A stretch of 64,000 nt of DNA from Fusibacter sp. A1 (GTDB lineage Bacteria > Bacillota > Clostridia > Peptostreptococcales > Acidaminobacteraceae). Under the pieces are notes generated by a model that saw only the letters and a list, made by a program, of their open reading frames with translations, was not told the origin of the DNA and did not search any database. The DNA lies in assembly GCF_004125825.1 (NCBI RefSeq), contig NZ_QQWI01000015.1, forward strand, positions 1-64,000, given 5' to 3'. The position numbers and the translations under genes were made by a program. Numbering within the stretch: the first letter of the stretch is position 1; every line of letters begins with the position of its first letter. Of the stretch, positions 23,724-32,357 are shown piece after piece.

Positions 23724-24737
23724 TTATTTTACTTTGACGATCCAACCTTCTGGAGCCTCCACATCACCTGACTGTATGCCGGTTAATGTTTCGTAAAGTT
23801 TTTTCGTCACAGGACCGACTTCGGTTTCTGAATGGAAGACAACCAGCTTCTCTCCTACTTGAATACCACCGATTGGTGTTATTACAGCGGCAGTTCCGCA
23901 AGCGCCCGCTTCGACAAACTCACTTAGTTTGTCTACATAGCAGTCTCTTTCTTCAACTTCCATGCCCATGTATTCTTTTGCCACGTGCATCAAGGAATAC
24001 TTCGTAATCGATGGTAGGATCGATGGAGAAAGCGGTGTGACGAATTTATTATCTGCTGTGATACCGAAGAAGTTAGCTGCGCCCACTTCCTCAATTTTTG
24101 TATGTGTTTTCGGATCTAGGTAGATACAATCCGCGAATCCAGCTTCTTTCGCCTGTTTGTTTGACAATAAACTACCTGCGTAGTTACCACCAACTTTTGC
24201 AGCGCCTGTTCCTGTAGGTGCCGCACGGTCGTAATCGGATAACATGAAGTTAACCGGAGCCATGCCGCCTTTGAAATAAGGGCCAACAGGTACGCAGAAA
24301 ACAGCAAACATGAACTCTGGAGCTGTTTTAACACCAAGGTTGTCACCGATACCGATCAGGTAAGGTCTTAGGTAAAGTGTTGCGCCAGTTCCGTATGGGG
24401 GAACAAATCTTTCATTCGCTTTTACAACTTGTATGCATGCGTCGATGAACTGTTCTTCTGAGATTTCTGGCATCAGAATACGTCTACAGCTTGCATTCAT
24501 ACGCTTTGCATTTTGATCGGGTCTGAAAAGCTGAATGGAACCGTCTTTTGTACGGTAAGCCTTGAGTCCTTCAAAACACTGTTGACCATAGTGAAGCGCT
24601 GTTGAAGATTCAGAGATAGTCACTTTATTGTCTGTTACAAGTTCCCCTTTGCTCCACTCGCCATCTTTCCAGAAAGCTGCGTAGCGGTAATCTGTTTTCA
24701 TGTACGAAAAACTTAGGTTTTGCCAATCAATATTCAT
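23724..24737 (-). CDS. ilvE: Branched-chain amino acid aminotransferase
   Basis: A 337-residue fold-type IV PLP enzyme, the group II branched-chain aminotransferase. It interconverts Leu, Ile and Val with their 2-oxo acids. Motifs include [13 protein letters not shown] (about residues 50-62), the PLP lysine in [12 protein letters not shown] (about 178-189), [11 protein letters not shown] and [10 protein letters not shown]. Start follows GAGGTGA. No leader element resembling a T-box was found upstream. Confidence 0.95.
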   Translation of the reverse strand: MNIDWQNLSFSYMKTDYRYAAFWKDGEWSKGELVTDNKVTISESSTALHYGQQCFEGLKAYRTKDGSIQLFRPDQNAKRMNASCRRILMPEISEEQFIDACIQVVKANERFVPPYGTGATLYLRPYLIGIGDNLGVKTAPEFMFAVFCVPVGPYFKGGMAPVNFMLSDYDRAAPTGTGAAKVGGNYAGSLLSNKQAKEAGFADCIYLDPKTHTKIEEVGAANFFGITADNKFVTPLSPSILPSITKYSLMHVAKEYMGMEVEERDCYVDKLSEFVEAGACGTAAVITPIGGIQVGEKLVVFHSETEVGPVTKKLYETLTGIQSGDVEAPEGWIVKVK

Positions 24738-25197
24738 ATAATCACCTCGTTAGTAGATTTCCCTCACAACTAACAGTATACCGTTTGATTCATAAATAAT
24801 CAAATGTTTGAAAATTCATAATTACCGATACACTTAGTGTTTGCAAGGGTGAAAACGATTGCAAAAACAGAAAACATAAAGTGATATTTGATTAAAACAG
24901 CTCATTGAATTAATTTAAATTAATAAATTTGCTGCATCGCGCTCTATGAATGATACGTTCATATCGAGTCAGCCCACGCGAATACGTCAGAAAAACTCAT
25001 CTTTTTTTTGATTTGCCCTATATTCTGGATATATTCTGAGGACGAAATTCACGACTTTGAGACCGTGAAAAAAAGTTTTCGGGTATCGATTTTCTGGAGC
25101 GCTTTATATTACTTTGTGAGCCACTTAAAATAAAATGTCAATAGCTTTTGGAAAACAAAAGTTGAGCCCTTTGCCTTGTGAGGTAGTATCCCTTCTG

Positions 25198-25213
25198 ATA
25201 CAATATATAGTGT
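25198..25213. promoter_or_regulatory. NrdR box
   Basis: The 16 bases ATACAATATATAGTGT match the NrdR operator consensus ACACWATATATWGTGT at 15 positions. It lies 118 bases before nrdJ. The rest of the 24738-25330 interval has no gene; I looked for a cobalamin riboswitch core and did not find one. Confidence 0.75.
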
Positions 25214-25236
25214 GTTGAAGAAACGTTGATACCAAA

Positions 25237-25256
25237 TGTGGGTAACTTGTGGAAAA
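25237..25256 (+). promoter_or_regulatory. Two DnaA-box-like sites
   Basis: TGTGGGTAA (25237-25245) and TGTGGAAAA (25248-25256) each differ by one base from the DnaA box TGTGGATAA. They lie between the NrdR box and nrdJ. Weak evidence alone, but suggestive next to a ribonucleotide reductase. Confidence 0.35.
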
Positions 25257-25330
25257 CTCGTGTATAACTCATATTTGTTACATATGACATGATCGGATGG
25301 ATATTTTAAATAATTATGAAGGGAGACAAC

Positions 25331-27682
25331 ATGGTTAAGGTATTGAAACGAAATGGTTCAAAAGTTGATTTTGATCATTACAAAATCATCAATGCGGTAG
25401 AAAAAGCGATGTTAGAAACAGATTTAGGGGTGGATTCGGATCTGAGTGAAAAACTCGCCGATGAGATTTACGAGCAGCTTGCCGAAATGGATGAAGCGGT
25501 GACGGTGGATATGCTTCAGGATCGCGTTGAAGAACACTTAATGACAAGTGAACGCCGTGATGTTGCAAAAATGTACATCATCTATAGAAACGAGCAGGAC
25601 AAGACAAGAGAGATTAGAAAAAAGGATGATCGACTTTTAACAGACGACTTCATCAGTAAATATAAGCATATGCAGTCTCCGATGGAAGCACTCGGTAATT
25701 TCGTGTACTATAGAACGTACTCAAGATACCTACCAGAAGAAAAAAGAAGAGAGTTTTGGTGGGAAACGGTAAGAAGGTCCGTTGAATACAACTGTAGCCT
25801 TGTACCGACTACAAGATCTGAGGCGGAAGAGCTTTTTGATAATATTTTTCACTTGAGACAGTTCCTATCTGGGAGAACTTTCTGGGTGGGCAACACAGAT
25901 GTCGCAAACTATTATCCTATGGCAAACTACAATTGTGCGTTCCAAGTCATCGATAGTTTTGAAGCGTTCAGAGATTTGTTTTACCTATTGATGATCGGTT
26001 CTGGCGTGGGCGTCCGTATCCTAATGGACGATGTGAAGCAAATGCCAAAGATAAGAACCGATTACGAACTTATACATAAGGATTATTCTCCTACAACTAA
26101 AAAGGACAGAGAAGACAATACTTCACTTAAGTTCACTTATAACAACGCAGTCAGGATTTCTGTCGGCGATAGCAAAGAAGGTTGGGTCCAATCCCTCGAT
26201 TTCTTCTTTAAACTGCTTTATTCAAACGAATATAGGGACATCAAGACGATTGTAGTCGATTACGACCATGTAAGACCGCATGGAGAAAGACTTGAGACAT
26301 TCGGTGGAACGGCTAGCGGCCACATATCCCTAAAAAACATGTTCGAAAAGATCAGCAAAGTGCTTCAAAAAAGAGGTTTGCTGCTTGATTCAAAACGTGT
26401 GAAGCTTAAATCGATCGACTGTCTGGATATCGCCAATATCATCGGTGAGAATGTGGTTGTCGGCGGTGTGAGAAGAACTGCTGAAATCGTACTTGTTGAC
26501 GCTGACGACGATGAGTGCATAGACGCTAAAACGAATCTGTACAAGCAGATTGACGGACAATGGATTGTGGACCAGGAAATCATCCACCGTCAAATGAGCA
26601 ATAACTCCATCTATTATAGGAAGAAACCGACAAGAGAACGACTTAAATGGCAAATCGAAAAAATGCGTTTCTCTGGCGAACCTGGTTGGGTAAACGAGGT
26701 CGCTGGTGCGAAAAGAAGACCTAATTTCAACGGTGTCAATCCTTGTGGTGAAATCCTACTTGATAACAAAGGCCTATGTAACCTGACTACTGTCAATGTA
26801 TTTGCCTTTGTGAAAGACGACAACACGCTAGATACAAACGGCCTTTTAAGGGCGCAGCGTCTTGCGGCGAGAGCTGGATATAGAATGACTTGTGTCGAGC
26901 TTGAAATGCCGAACTGGGATGCGACTCAGCAGCGCGATAAATTGCTTGGTTGTTCGTTGACAGGATGGCAGGACATGGTCAACGCAGTAGGACTTGATAG
27001 AGAGAAAGAGGCGGAACTGCTTAAAAAAATGCGTTCTGTCGCAAGACACGAAGCAGATATCTACGCTTCAGAAATCGGTGAGGAAGCACCTCTTCTTGTT
27101 ACGACAGTAAAACCGGAAGGAACCTTGTCACAGCTACCAACCGTATCTTCAGGAGTCCACTACTCGCATTCGCCATATTACATCAGACGTGTTAGAATCA
27201 ACTCTCATGACCCGCTTGTCAAGGTTTGTGAGGAGCTTGGCTACCCTGTTCATCCAGAAGTCGGTCAAGAGATGGAAACATGCAGAACCAAAGTGGTAGA
27301 GTTCCCTGTCAAAGCGCCTAACGGTCGTACAAAATACGATATTTCGGCACTTGAGCAGCTTGAGAACTACAAGATGTTTATGGAACACTATGTAGACCAT
27401 AACTGTTCGATCACTGTGCATGTGAGAGACCATGAGTGGGATGATGTAGAAGAGTGGGTATGGCAGAACTGGGATGACTGTGTCGCGCTTTCCTTCTTGT
27501 CGCTTGACGATAACTTCTATGAGCTCTTGCCGTATGAATCGATCACAGAGGAAGAGTTTAATAAGAGAAAATCTGAAATGAAACCTTTCAGACCTTCACT
27601 GATTCAAAAATATGAAAAAGTGGAGACAGTATTTGATATTGGTGACGATGGCTGCGAAGGCGGCGTTTGTCCGATTAGATAA
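25331..27682 (+). CDS. nrdJ: Adenosylcobalamin-dependent ribonucleotide reductase (class II)
   Basis: A 783-residue enzyme reducing ribonucleotides to deoxyribonucleotides with adenosylcobalamin. An N-terminal ATP-cone (about residues 1-95, VLKRNGSKVDFD) is followed by the 10-stranded barrel. Active-site features include YNCAFQ, GSGVGV, the NPCGEILLD loop (Cys/Glu) and TTVKPEGTLSQL. The C-terminal CEGGVC pair re-reduces the active-site disulfide. The pattern fits the monomeric triphosphate-reductase type more than the large dimeric form. Start at 25331 after AAGGGAG; an ATG at 25316 precedes the site. It implies a need for cobalamin. Confidence 0.92.
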   Translation: MVKVLKRNGSKVDFDHYKIINAVEKAMLETDLGVDSDLSEKLADEIYEQLAEMDEAVTVDMLQDRVEEHLMTSERRDVAKMYIIYRNEQDKTREIRKKDDRLLTDDFISKYKHMQSPMEALGNFVYYRTYSRYLPEEKRREFWWETVRRSVEYNCSLVPTTRSEAEELFDNIFHLRQFLSGRTFWVGNTDVANYYPMANYNCAFQVIDSFEAFRDLFYLLMIGSGVGVRILMDDVKQMPKIRTDYELIHKDYSPTTKKDREDNTSLKFTYNNAVRISVGDSKEGWVQSLDFFFKLLYSNEYRDIKTIVVDYDHVRPHGERLETFGGTASGHISLKNMFEKISKVLQKRGLLLDSKRVKLKSIDCLDIANIIGENVVVGGVRRTAEIVLVDADDDECIDAKTNLYKQIDGQWIVDQEIIHRQMSNNSIYYRKKPTRERLKWQIEKMRFSGEPGWVNEVAGAKRRPNFNGVNPCGEILLDNKGLCNLTTVNVFAFVKDDNTLDTNGLLRAQRLAARAGYRMTCVELEMPNWDATQQRDKLLGCSLTGWQDMVNAVGLDREKEAELLKKMRSVARHEADIYASEIGEEAPLLVTTVKPEGTLSQLPTVSSGVHYSHSPYYIRRVRINSHDPLVKVCEELGYPVHPEVGQEMETCRTKVVEFPVKAPNGRTKYDISALEQLENYKMFMEHYVDHNCSITVHVRDHEWDDVEEWVWQNWDDCVALSFLSLDDNFYELLPYESITEEEFNKRKSEMKPFRPSLIQKYEKVETVFDIGDDGCEGGVCPIR

Positions 27683-27687
27683 GGAAA

Positions 27688-27722
27688 GAAGCTTGCACGA
27701 TTAGGTGCAAGCTTCTTTTTTT
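27688..27722 (+). terminator. nrdJ terminator
   Basis: GAAGCTTGCAC and GTGCAAGCTTC form an 11-bp stem, followed by seven T. Confidence 0.92.
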
Positions 27723-27869
27723 AAAAGTGGAATAAACGATTATAGTCATGTGTTAATTTGAAAACTTGCTTAACTTATCGTAGACTGGGTATAGTTTAAA
27801 AAAGACTATTGCAATAAATTTGGAATTGCGAAAGAAATATGACAATCGTATGACAAATATGTAATAAGA

Positions 27870-27898
27870 TTGCAAATGATTTTTACTTGAACTATGAT
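27870..27898 (+). promoter_or_regulatory. Promoter of the leader peptide - ABC exporter operon
   Basis: -35 TTGCAA (27870-27875), a 17-base spacer, -10 TATGAT (27893-27898), placing the start of transcription about 20 bases before the leader's ribosome-binding site. Confidence 0.65.
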
Positions 27899-27939
27899 GG
27901 ACTAGAATCAAAACACTACAAAGAAAAGGAGGTTACGTG

Positions 27940-28038
27940 ATGAGAAACATGAATTTTGGATTCGAAAGAGTTGAAGCAGCGCTTACACTACAAAACACAA
28001 TTACAACTGAACACGTAGCCTATGGAAGTATCTTTTAA
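27940..28038 (+). CDS. BmrB-like leader peptide of the ABC exporter operon
   Basis: A 32-residue open frame with a very strong AAAGGAGG site 8 bases before its ATG. It starts MRNMNFGFERVEAAL and ends HVAYGSIF. It is followed 11 bases later by an intrinsic terminator and then by a heterodimeric ABC exporter. In Bacillus subtilis the bmrCD exporter genes follow a short translated ORF (bmrB) whose translation controls readthrough when ribosomes are slowed. The layout here is the same; the peptide sequences need not be related. Too short for most gene callers. Confidence 0.78.
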   Translation: MRNMNFGFERVEAALTLQNTITTEHVAYGSIF

Positions 28039-28049
28039 TGTAAAGAACA

Positions 28050-28079
28050 AACCGTAGGTACGTTTCCTACGGTTTTTTT
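28050..28079 (+). terminator. Attenuator terminator 1
   Basis: AACCGTAGG (28050-28058) pairs with CCTACGGTT (28066-28074), then T run. Its left arm can instead pair with CCTATGG at 28019-28025 inside the leader peptide gene (7 bp with one G-U, extendable by one more G-U), an evident antiterminator. Confidence 0.85.
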
Positions 28080-28106
28080 ACGCACATATATCTTTTTAGA
28101 TGATGA

Positions 28107-28132
28107 AGTCGCGGAAAACCGCGACTTTTTTT
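28107..28132 (+). terminator. Attenuator terminator 2
   Basis: AGTCGCGG-AAAA-CCGCGACT followed by six or more T. A second terminator in series before the exporter genes; no competing structure was found by eye. Confidence 0.85.
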
Positions 28133-28192
28133 CGTGTGATGAAAAGTAGTTCATACGGATGTGCAAGATACCCCATAGGAGGAGGAACACAT

Positions 28193-29986
28193 ATGAAACG
28201 AATAAAAACACTTTATACTTACATGGCAGGACAGCGATTGAATTTGATCCTATCGGTAATTTCGGTAGCTGCCGCAACCTACTTTATGATTCAAATACCA
28301 TTTGTAATTCGTTTTTCAATAGACTCTGTTATCGGAATCCAAAACCCTGACTCTTCACGTAGCATCGTAAAGTTACTGCTGAATTTAAATGAGCTGGAGT
28401 ATTATAAGACGAATCTCTGGTTGCTAGGCATCCTGATCATCTCTGTAACTGCGCTTAGGGGATTCTTCCTTTTTACAAAAGGTCACTACTCGGCGACGGC
28501 ATCAGAACAGATTGCCAAGAACTTAAGGGAACGTATGTACAAGCATATACAGGCACTACCATATGAGTATCACGTAAAAGCGGAAACCGGAGACTTGATT
28601 CAGAGATGTACTTCGGATGTGGATACGATCAGAAGATTCATCGGATCGCAGTTCGTTGAGATCGGTGGCGTATTCTTCCTTATAGGAATGATTATCTACT
28701 CGATGCTCAGCATGCATGTCCTGATGACATTGGCGTCGATATTCATCTTACCCTTTGCAGGTTACTTCTCCATCGTCTTTTTCAAAAGGATCAATAAGAT
28801 CTTCACTAAAGTGGATGAGCAGGAAGGTAAGCTATCGACGATGATTCAAGAGAATCTATCAGGCGTGCGGGTGGTAAGAGCTTTCGGGAGGCAAAAACAC
28901 GAACTGGAACGATTTAACAAGGAAAACGATGACTATAGCGATAAGGTATATTCTTTGATTAAGGAGTTCGCACGCTTTTGGTCCTCACAAGACCTGATCG
29001 TTCTGACACAAACAGGAATCATGATATTTGTAGGAACAGTACTTGCAGTAAAGGGCCAAATCACGCTGGGCACTTTTGTCGCATTCGCGACACTAGCAGG
29101 ATACATCCTATGGCCTGTCAGAACACTGGGCAGGATACTCAGTGAAATGTCCAAATCCTTTGTGTCGGTAGACCGTATAGAAGAAGTATTAAATACGGCT
29201 ACTGAGTATGAAACTGTTGGAGAGGTGCTCGACCTGGATGGCGACATCGAGTTCAAAGACTTGTCGTTCCACTATGAGAGCAGTGATAGGGATATTTTGA
29301 CAGAAATCAACCTGAAGATAAAAAAAGGGGAGACCCTTGCGATTTTAGGACCTACAGGTGCAGGAAAATCTACTTTGGTGCATCTACTGACCAGGTTTTA
29401 TGAGCCGACCAAAGGATCGATACAGATCAACGGGCATGATATTTCTGGAGTGGACAAGCATCATTTAAGACACCATGTCGCTTTAATCCTGCAAGAACCC
29501 TTCTTATTTGCAAAGTCGCTTTCTGAAAATATCAAAATCGCCAAACTTGAAGCGTCTGAACATCAAATTATCGAAGCCGCTGAAGTTGCGCAAATACACG
29601 AGAATATCATGGAGTTCGACAAGGGGTACGAAACCCTTGTCGGTGAAAAAGGAGTCTCTCTATCAGGTGGTCAAAAGCAACGTGTGGCTATCGCACGTAA
29701 ACTGATCACAGACGCTCCGGTTCTGATCTTCGATGACAGTCTAAGTGCCGTCGATACAGAAACCGATGCGGCGATCAGAGCAAGACTAAACGCTCACAGC
29801 AGTGAGCTGACGACAATCATCATCTCGCATAGAATCGCCACACTCTCAGAAGCGGACCATATCATCGTGATTGAGGACGGAAAGATTACCCAAGAGGGAA
29901 ATCATGAATCCTTGCTCAACCAAGAAGGGCTTTACAAAACAGTGTGGAAAATTCAAGATGCGGATGCGCTAAAGAAGATTTCATAA
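28193..29986 (+). CDS. Heterodimeric ABC exporter subunit, BmrC-like
   Basis: A 597-residue half-transporter: six-helix membrane domain (residues 1-320) and a nucleotide-binding domain (about 345-590). Walker A is GPTGAGKST and the signature is LSGGQKQ. Walker B ends IFDDSLSAVD, so the catalytic Glu is Asp, the degenerate site typical of the BmrC/LmrC partner. The H-loop His is in ISHRIATL. Probably exports drugs or lipophilic compounds together with the 30371-32224 product. The ATG at 28193 follows GGAGGAGG; upstream in-frame ATGs overlap the second terminator. Three small ORFs separate it from its partner. Confidence 0.92.
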   Translation: MKRIKTLYTYMAGQRLNLILSVISVAAATYFMIQIPFVIRFSIDSVIGIQNPDSSRSIVKLLLNLNELEYYKTNLWLLGILIISVTALRGFFLFTKGHYSATASEQIAKNLRERMYKHIQALPYEYHVKAETGDLIQRCTSDVDTIRRFIGSQFVEIGGVFFLIGMIIYSMLSMHVLMTLASIFILPFAGYFSIVFFKRINKIFTKVDEQEGKLSTMIQENLSGVRVVRAFGRQKHELERFNKENDDYSDKVYSLIKEFARFWSSQDLIVLTQTGIMIFVGTVLAVKGQITLGTFVAFATLAGYILWPVRTLGRILSEMSKSFVSVDRIEEVLNTATEYETVGEVLDLDGDIEFKDLSFHYESSDRDILTEINLKIKKGETLAILGPTGAGKSTLVHLLTRFYEPTKGSIQINGHDISGVDKHHLRHHVALILQEPFLFAKSLSENIKIAKLEASEHQIIEAAEVAQIHENIMEFDKGYETLVGEKGVSLSGGQKQRVAIARKLITDAPVLIFDDSLSAVDTETDAAIRARLNAHSSELTTIIISHRIATLSEADHIIVIEDGKITQEGNHESLLNQEGLYKTVWKIQDADALKKIS

Positions 29987-30003
29987 AAGCAAGGAGGCAC
30001 CAT

Positions 30004-30096
30004 ATGAGAGTTCTTGATAAAAGAATCAGTGGTGACCGCAATAAAATGCGCACCACCATTTACGAAACAAAAAGCTTACAGGCTACATTTTACTAG
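30004..30096 (+). CDS. Small ORF A (30 residues), between ABC subunit genes
   Basis: ATG at 30004 after a perfect AAGGAGG; stop TAG at 30096. The peptide is basic (seven Lys/Arg, three acidic), starts MRVLDKRISGDRNK and ends KSLQATFY. No signal peptide, Gly-Gly leader or known domain is visible. An internal hairpin (GTGGTG/CACCAC, 30029-30056) lies within the coding sequence. It follows the ABC subunit gene by 17 bases, so it is on the same transcript. The function is unknown. Confidence 0.65.
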   Translation: MRVLDKRISGDRNKMRTTIYETKSLQATFY

Positions 30097-30111
30097 ATAG
30101 AGGTAATCGGA

Positions 30112-30222
30112 ATGAAAATAATAAGAAATAGAAAGAAATCACTGGAACAGCAGACACAAAGCTTTAATCGTGAACTTTTCTTAAGAGAAGTAGGACACGT
30201 ATTATATTTGACAAAGAACTGA
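30112..30222 (+). CDS. Small ORF B (36 residues)
   Basis: ATG at 30112 with GAGGTAA 10 bases upstream; stop TGA at 30222. It starts MKIIRNRKKSLEQQ and carries FNRELFLREVGHVLYL in its C-terminal half. It is basic like ORFs A and C. The RELFLRE segment resembles EREYFLKQ of ORF C, so B and C may be distant copies. No known domain. Confidence 0.6.
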   Translation: MKIIRNRKKSLEQQTQSFNRELFLREVGHVLYLTKN

Positions 30223-30231
30223 GGTTAAGTT

Positions 30232-30324
30232 ATGAAAACTAAGAAAATAAAATTGTTCGGGCGCAACGAGCTGAATCAGGTCGTAGAGCGCGAGTACTTC
30301 TTAAAACAAAACATGATGGCATAA
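30232..30324 (+). CDS. Small ORF C (30 residues)
   Basis: ATG at 30232 with GAGGTTAAG upstream (the GAGG overlaps the stop of ORF B); stop TAA at 30324. It starts MKTKKIKLFGRNELNQ and ends EREYFLKQNMMA. It ends 5 bases before a pair of overlapping hairpins that can mask the ribosome-binding site of the next ABC gene, so its translation may set that gene's expression. Confidence 0.62.
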   Translation: MKTKKIKLFGRNELNQVVEREYFLKQNMMA

Positions 30325-30329
30325 TAAAG

Positions 30330-30365
30330 GGGGTGCGTTCGCACCCCAAACCCGCTTTTGGGAGG
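30330..30365 (+). promoter_or_regulatory. Two mutually exclusive hairpins at the second ABC gene's ribosome-binding site
   Basis: Hairpin 1 is GGGGTGCG-TT-CGCACCCC (30330-30347). Hairpin 2 is CCCAAA (30345-30350) with TTTGGG (30357-30362), which masks part of the GGGAGG site at 30360-30365. They share bases 30345-30347, so both cannot form fully at once. This is seen directly in sequence; regulation is inferred. Confidence 0.6.
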
Positions 30366-30370
30366 CTTAT

Positions 30371-32224
30371 ATGGAACAGACAATAGAAACTAAGATCAAG
30401 CAAAAGGAAAAGGAAAAAACCGAGAAAGGGCTTTCAAAAGAACTTTGGGGCAAGGTACTCACCTACCTCAAACCCTATCGTAAAAACTTAATCCTCATCG
30501 GCGGATGCATGTTCGTGCTCGCAGGCATTGACTCGATGTTTCCGCTTTTGACAAAATATGCGATCGACCACTTTATCGAAGGTCAGACACTGGAAGGATT
30601 CACGGGATTCGTCATCCTCTACATGGCGGCTGTAGTTTCGCTCGCCGGCACCGTGTTCTTTTTCATCAGCCAGGGTGCGATCGTAGAGGCTGGAATCATC
30701 AGAACCCTAAGGAAATACGGTTTCGAGAAGTTACAGGAATTATCCTTTTCCTATTATGACAAGAATGCGGTCGGTTGGATGATGGCAAGGCTGACCTCGG
30801 ATATTCAAAGACTTGGAGATATGCTATCCTGGGGACTCGTCGACTTCTTATGGGGTTTCTCGATGATGCTTTTCATTGTCGTAGTGATGGTTTTCATCAA
30901 CTTCAAGTTGGCGCTGATAACCCTATCGGTAATCCCACTTCTTGCAGTGTTGACTATCTTTTTTCAAAAGAGAATACTTAAGACATCAAGAAAAGTAAGA
31001 AAAATAAACTCGAAGCTGACAGGAGCCTTCAATGAAGGGATCACAGGTGCCAAAGCGACCAAATCACTGGTTTCTGAGGATACTCAATTTGACGAGTTCG
31101 AGAAGATGACAATCGATATGAAACGTACTTCGTACAGGTCTGCCATCTATTCCGCCGTCTACCTGCCGATCGTGCTAACGCTTGGAAGCGTAGGGATGGC
31201 ACTGATCATCAATTTCGGAGGTTACGATATTCAGATGGGAGCCTTATCCTTTGGTACGATGGTGCTCTTTACAAACTACGCGGTACTGTTTTACGAACCC
31301 GTAAGAGAGATGGCCAGGGTGTACGCCGAGCTACAGACTGCCCAGGCATCAGCGGAGCGGTTGATCTCGCTTATTGAAACACCACTTGAAATTCAAGACA
31401 GCGCTGAGGTCATCGAAAAATATGGGTCGGCCTTTGAACCGATTCGGGAGAACTGGGAAACATTCAGTGGCGAAATTGCATTTGAAAATGTTAATTTCCA
31501 CTATCTAGAGGATGAGCCGGTCCTTTACGATTTTAACTTCAAGGTCAAAGCTGGACAGAAAATCGCTCTTGTTGGAGAGACGGGATCAGGTAAAAGTACG
31601 ATTGTAAATCTGGCCTGCAGGTTCTACGAGCCGGTCAGCGGTAAAATCCTACTTGACGGAGTCGATTACCGCGAAAGGTCGCAGTTATGGTTGCACGACC
31701 AGATAGGCTACGTGCTGCAGTCGCCTCATTTGTTCAGTGGAACAATCAGAGACAACATCAAGTACGGAAAACTAGAGGCCACTGAAGAGGAAATGATCGC
31801 AGCTGCCAAACTGACGAATGCCCATGATTTTATCATGAAGCTCGACAAGGGGTACGACACCGAGGTGGGTGAAGGCGGCGCGATGCTGTCAACCGGTGAA
31901 AAACAACTGGTTTCATTTGCCCGTGCGGTGATTAAGAATCCTAGACTCTTCATCTTGGACGAAGCGACATCTTCTATCGATACTGAAACAGAAATGCTGA
32001 TTCAGGATGCCATAGACAGAGTGCTTGCCGATAGAACGTCATTTGTGATCGCACACAGGCTATCGACCATTCGATCGGCAGACGTGATCCTGGTGATGAA
32101 AAAGGGAAGGGTTGTTGAGAAAGGTAATCATCATGAACTGATGAGCCAAAAGGGCTATTATTACAAACTCTATACGCATCAGTTCGTCGAAGAAGAAGAA
32201 ATGCATCTTCTTAATAAAGCCTAA
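30371..32224 (+). CDS. Heterodimeric ABC exporter subunit, BmrD-like
   Basis: A 617-residue half-transporter with a charged N-terminal extension (~25 residues), six membrane helices and a nucleotide-binding domain. Walker A is GETGSGKST. The signature is degenerate (LSTGEKQ in place of LSGGQ), and the Walker B catalytic Glu is intact (FILDEATSSID). This is the complement of the 28193 subunit, as expected for one consensus and one degenerate ATP site in a heterodimer such as BmrCD. ATG 5 bases after GGGAGG, which can be masked by a hairpin. Confidence 0.92.
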   Translation: MEQTIETKIKQKEKEKTEKGLSKELWGKVLTYLKPYRKNLILIGGCMFVLAGIDSMFPLLTKYAIDHFIEGQTLEGFTGFVILYMAAVVSLAGTVFFFISQGAIVEAGIIRTLRKYGFEKLQELSFSYYDKNAVGWMMARLTSDIQRLGDMLSWGLVDFLWGFSMMLFIVVVMVFINFKLALITLSVIPLLAVLTIFFQKRILKTSRKVRKINSKLTGAFNEGITGAKATKSLVSEDTQFDEFEKMTIDMKRTSYRSAIYSAVYLPIVLTLGSVGMALIINFGGYDIQMGALSFGTMVLFTNYAVLFYEPVREMARVYAELQTAQASAERLISLIETPLEIQDSAEVIEKYGSAFEPIRENWETFSGEIAFENVNFHYLEDEPVLYDFNFKVKAGQKIALVGETGSGKSTIVNLACRFYEPVSGKILLDGVDYRERSQLWLHDQIGYVLQSPHLFSGTIRDNIKYGKLEATEEEMIAAAKLTNAHDFIMKLDKGYDTEVGEGGAMLSTGEKQLVSFARAVIKNPRLFILDEATSSIDTETEMLIQDAIDRVLADRTSFVIAHRLSTIRSADVILVMKKGRVVEKGNHHELMSQKGYYYKLYTHQFVEEEEMHLLNKA

Positions 32225-32357
32225 TTCTGAATACTGTTATTGTTCGCCAGCACTTGAACAATAACAGTATTTTTATTTTTTGAAAGATGGAGTGAAATCC
32301 CATGGCTGTTGGGTATCTATTCAAGAAGATTCGAATACTAGATTAGTGGAGGTGCAT

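Noticed and set aside
24738-25197. Possible cobalamin riboswitch upstream of nrdJ
   Set aside because: A B12-dependent enzyme does not itself need one, and I found no B12-box (GCCACTG-like) core in this interval.
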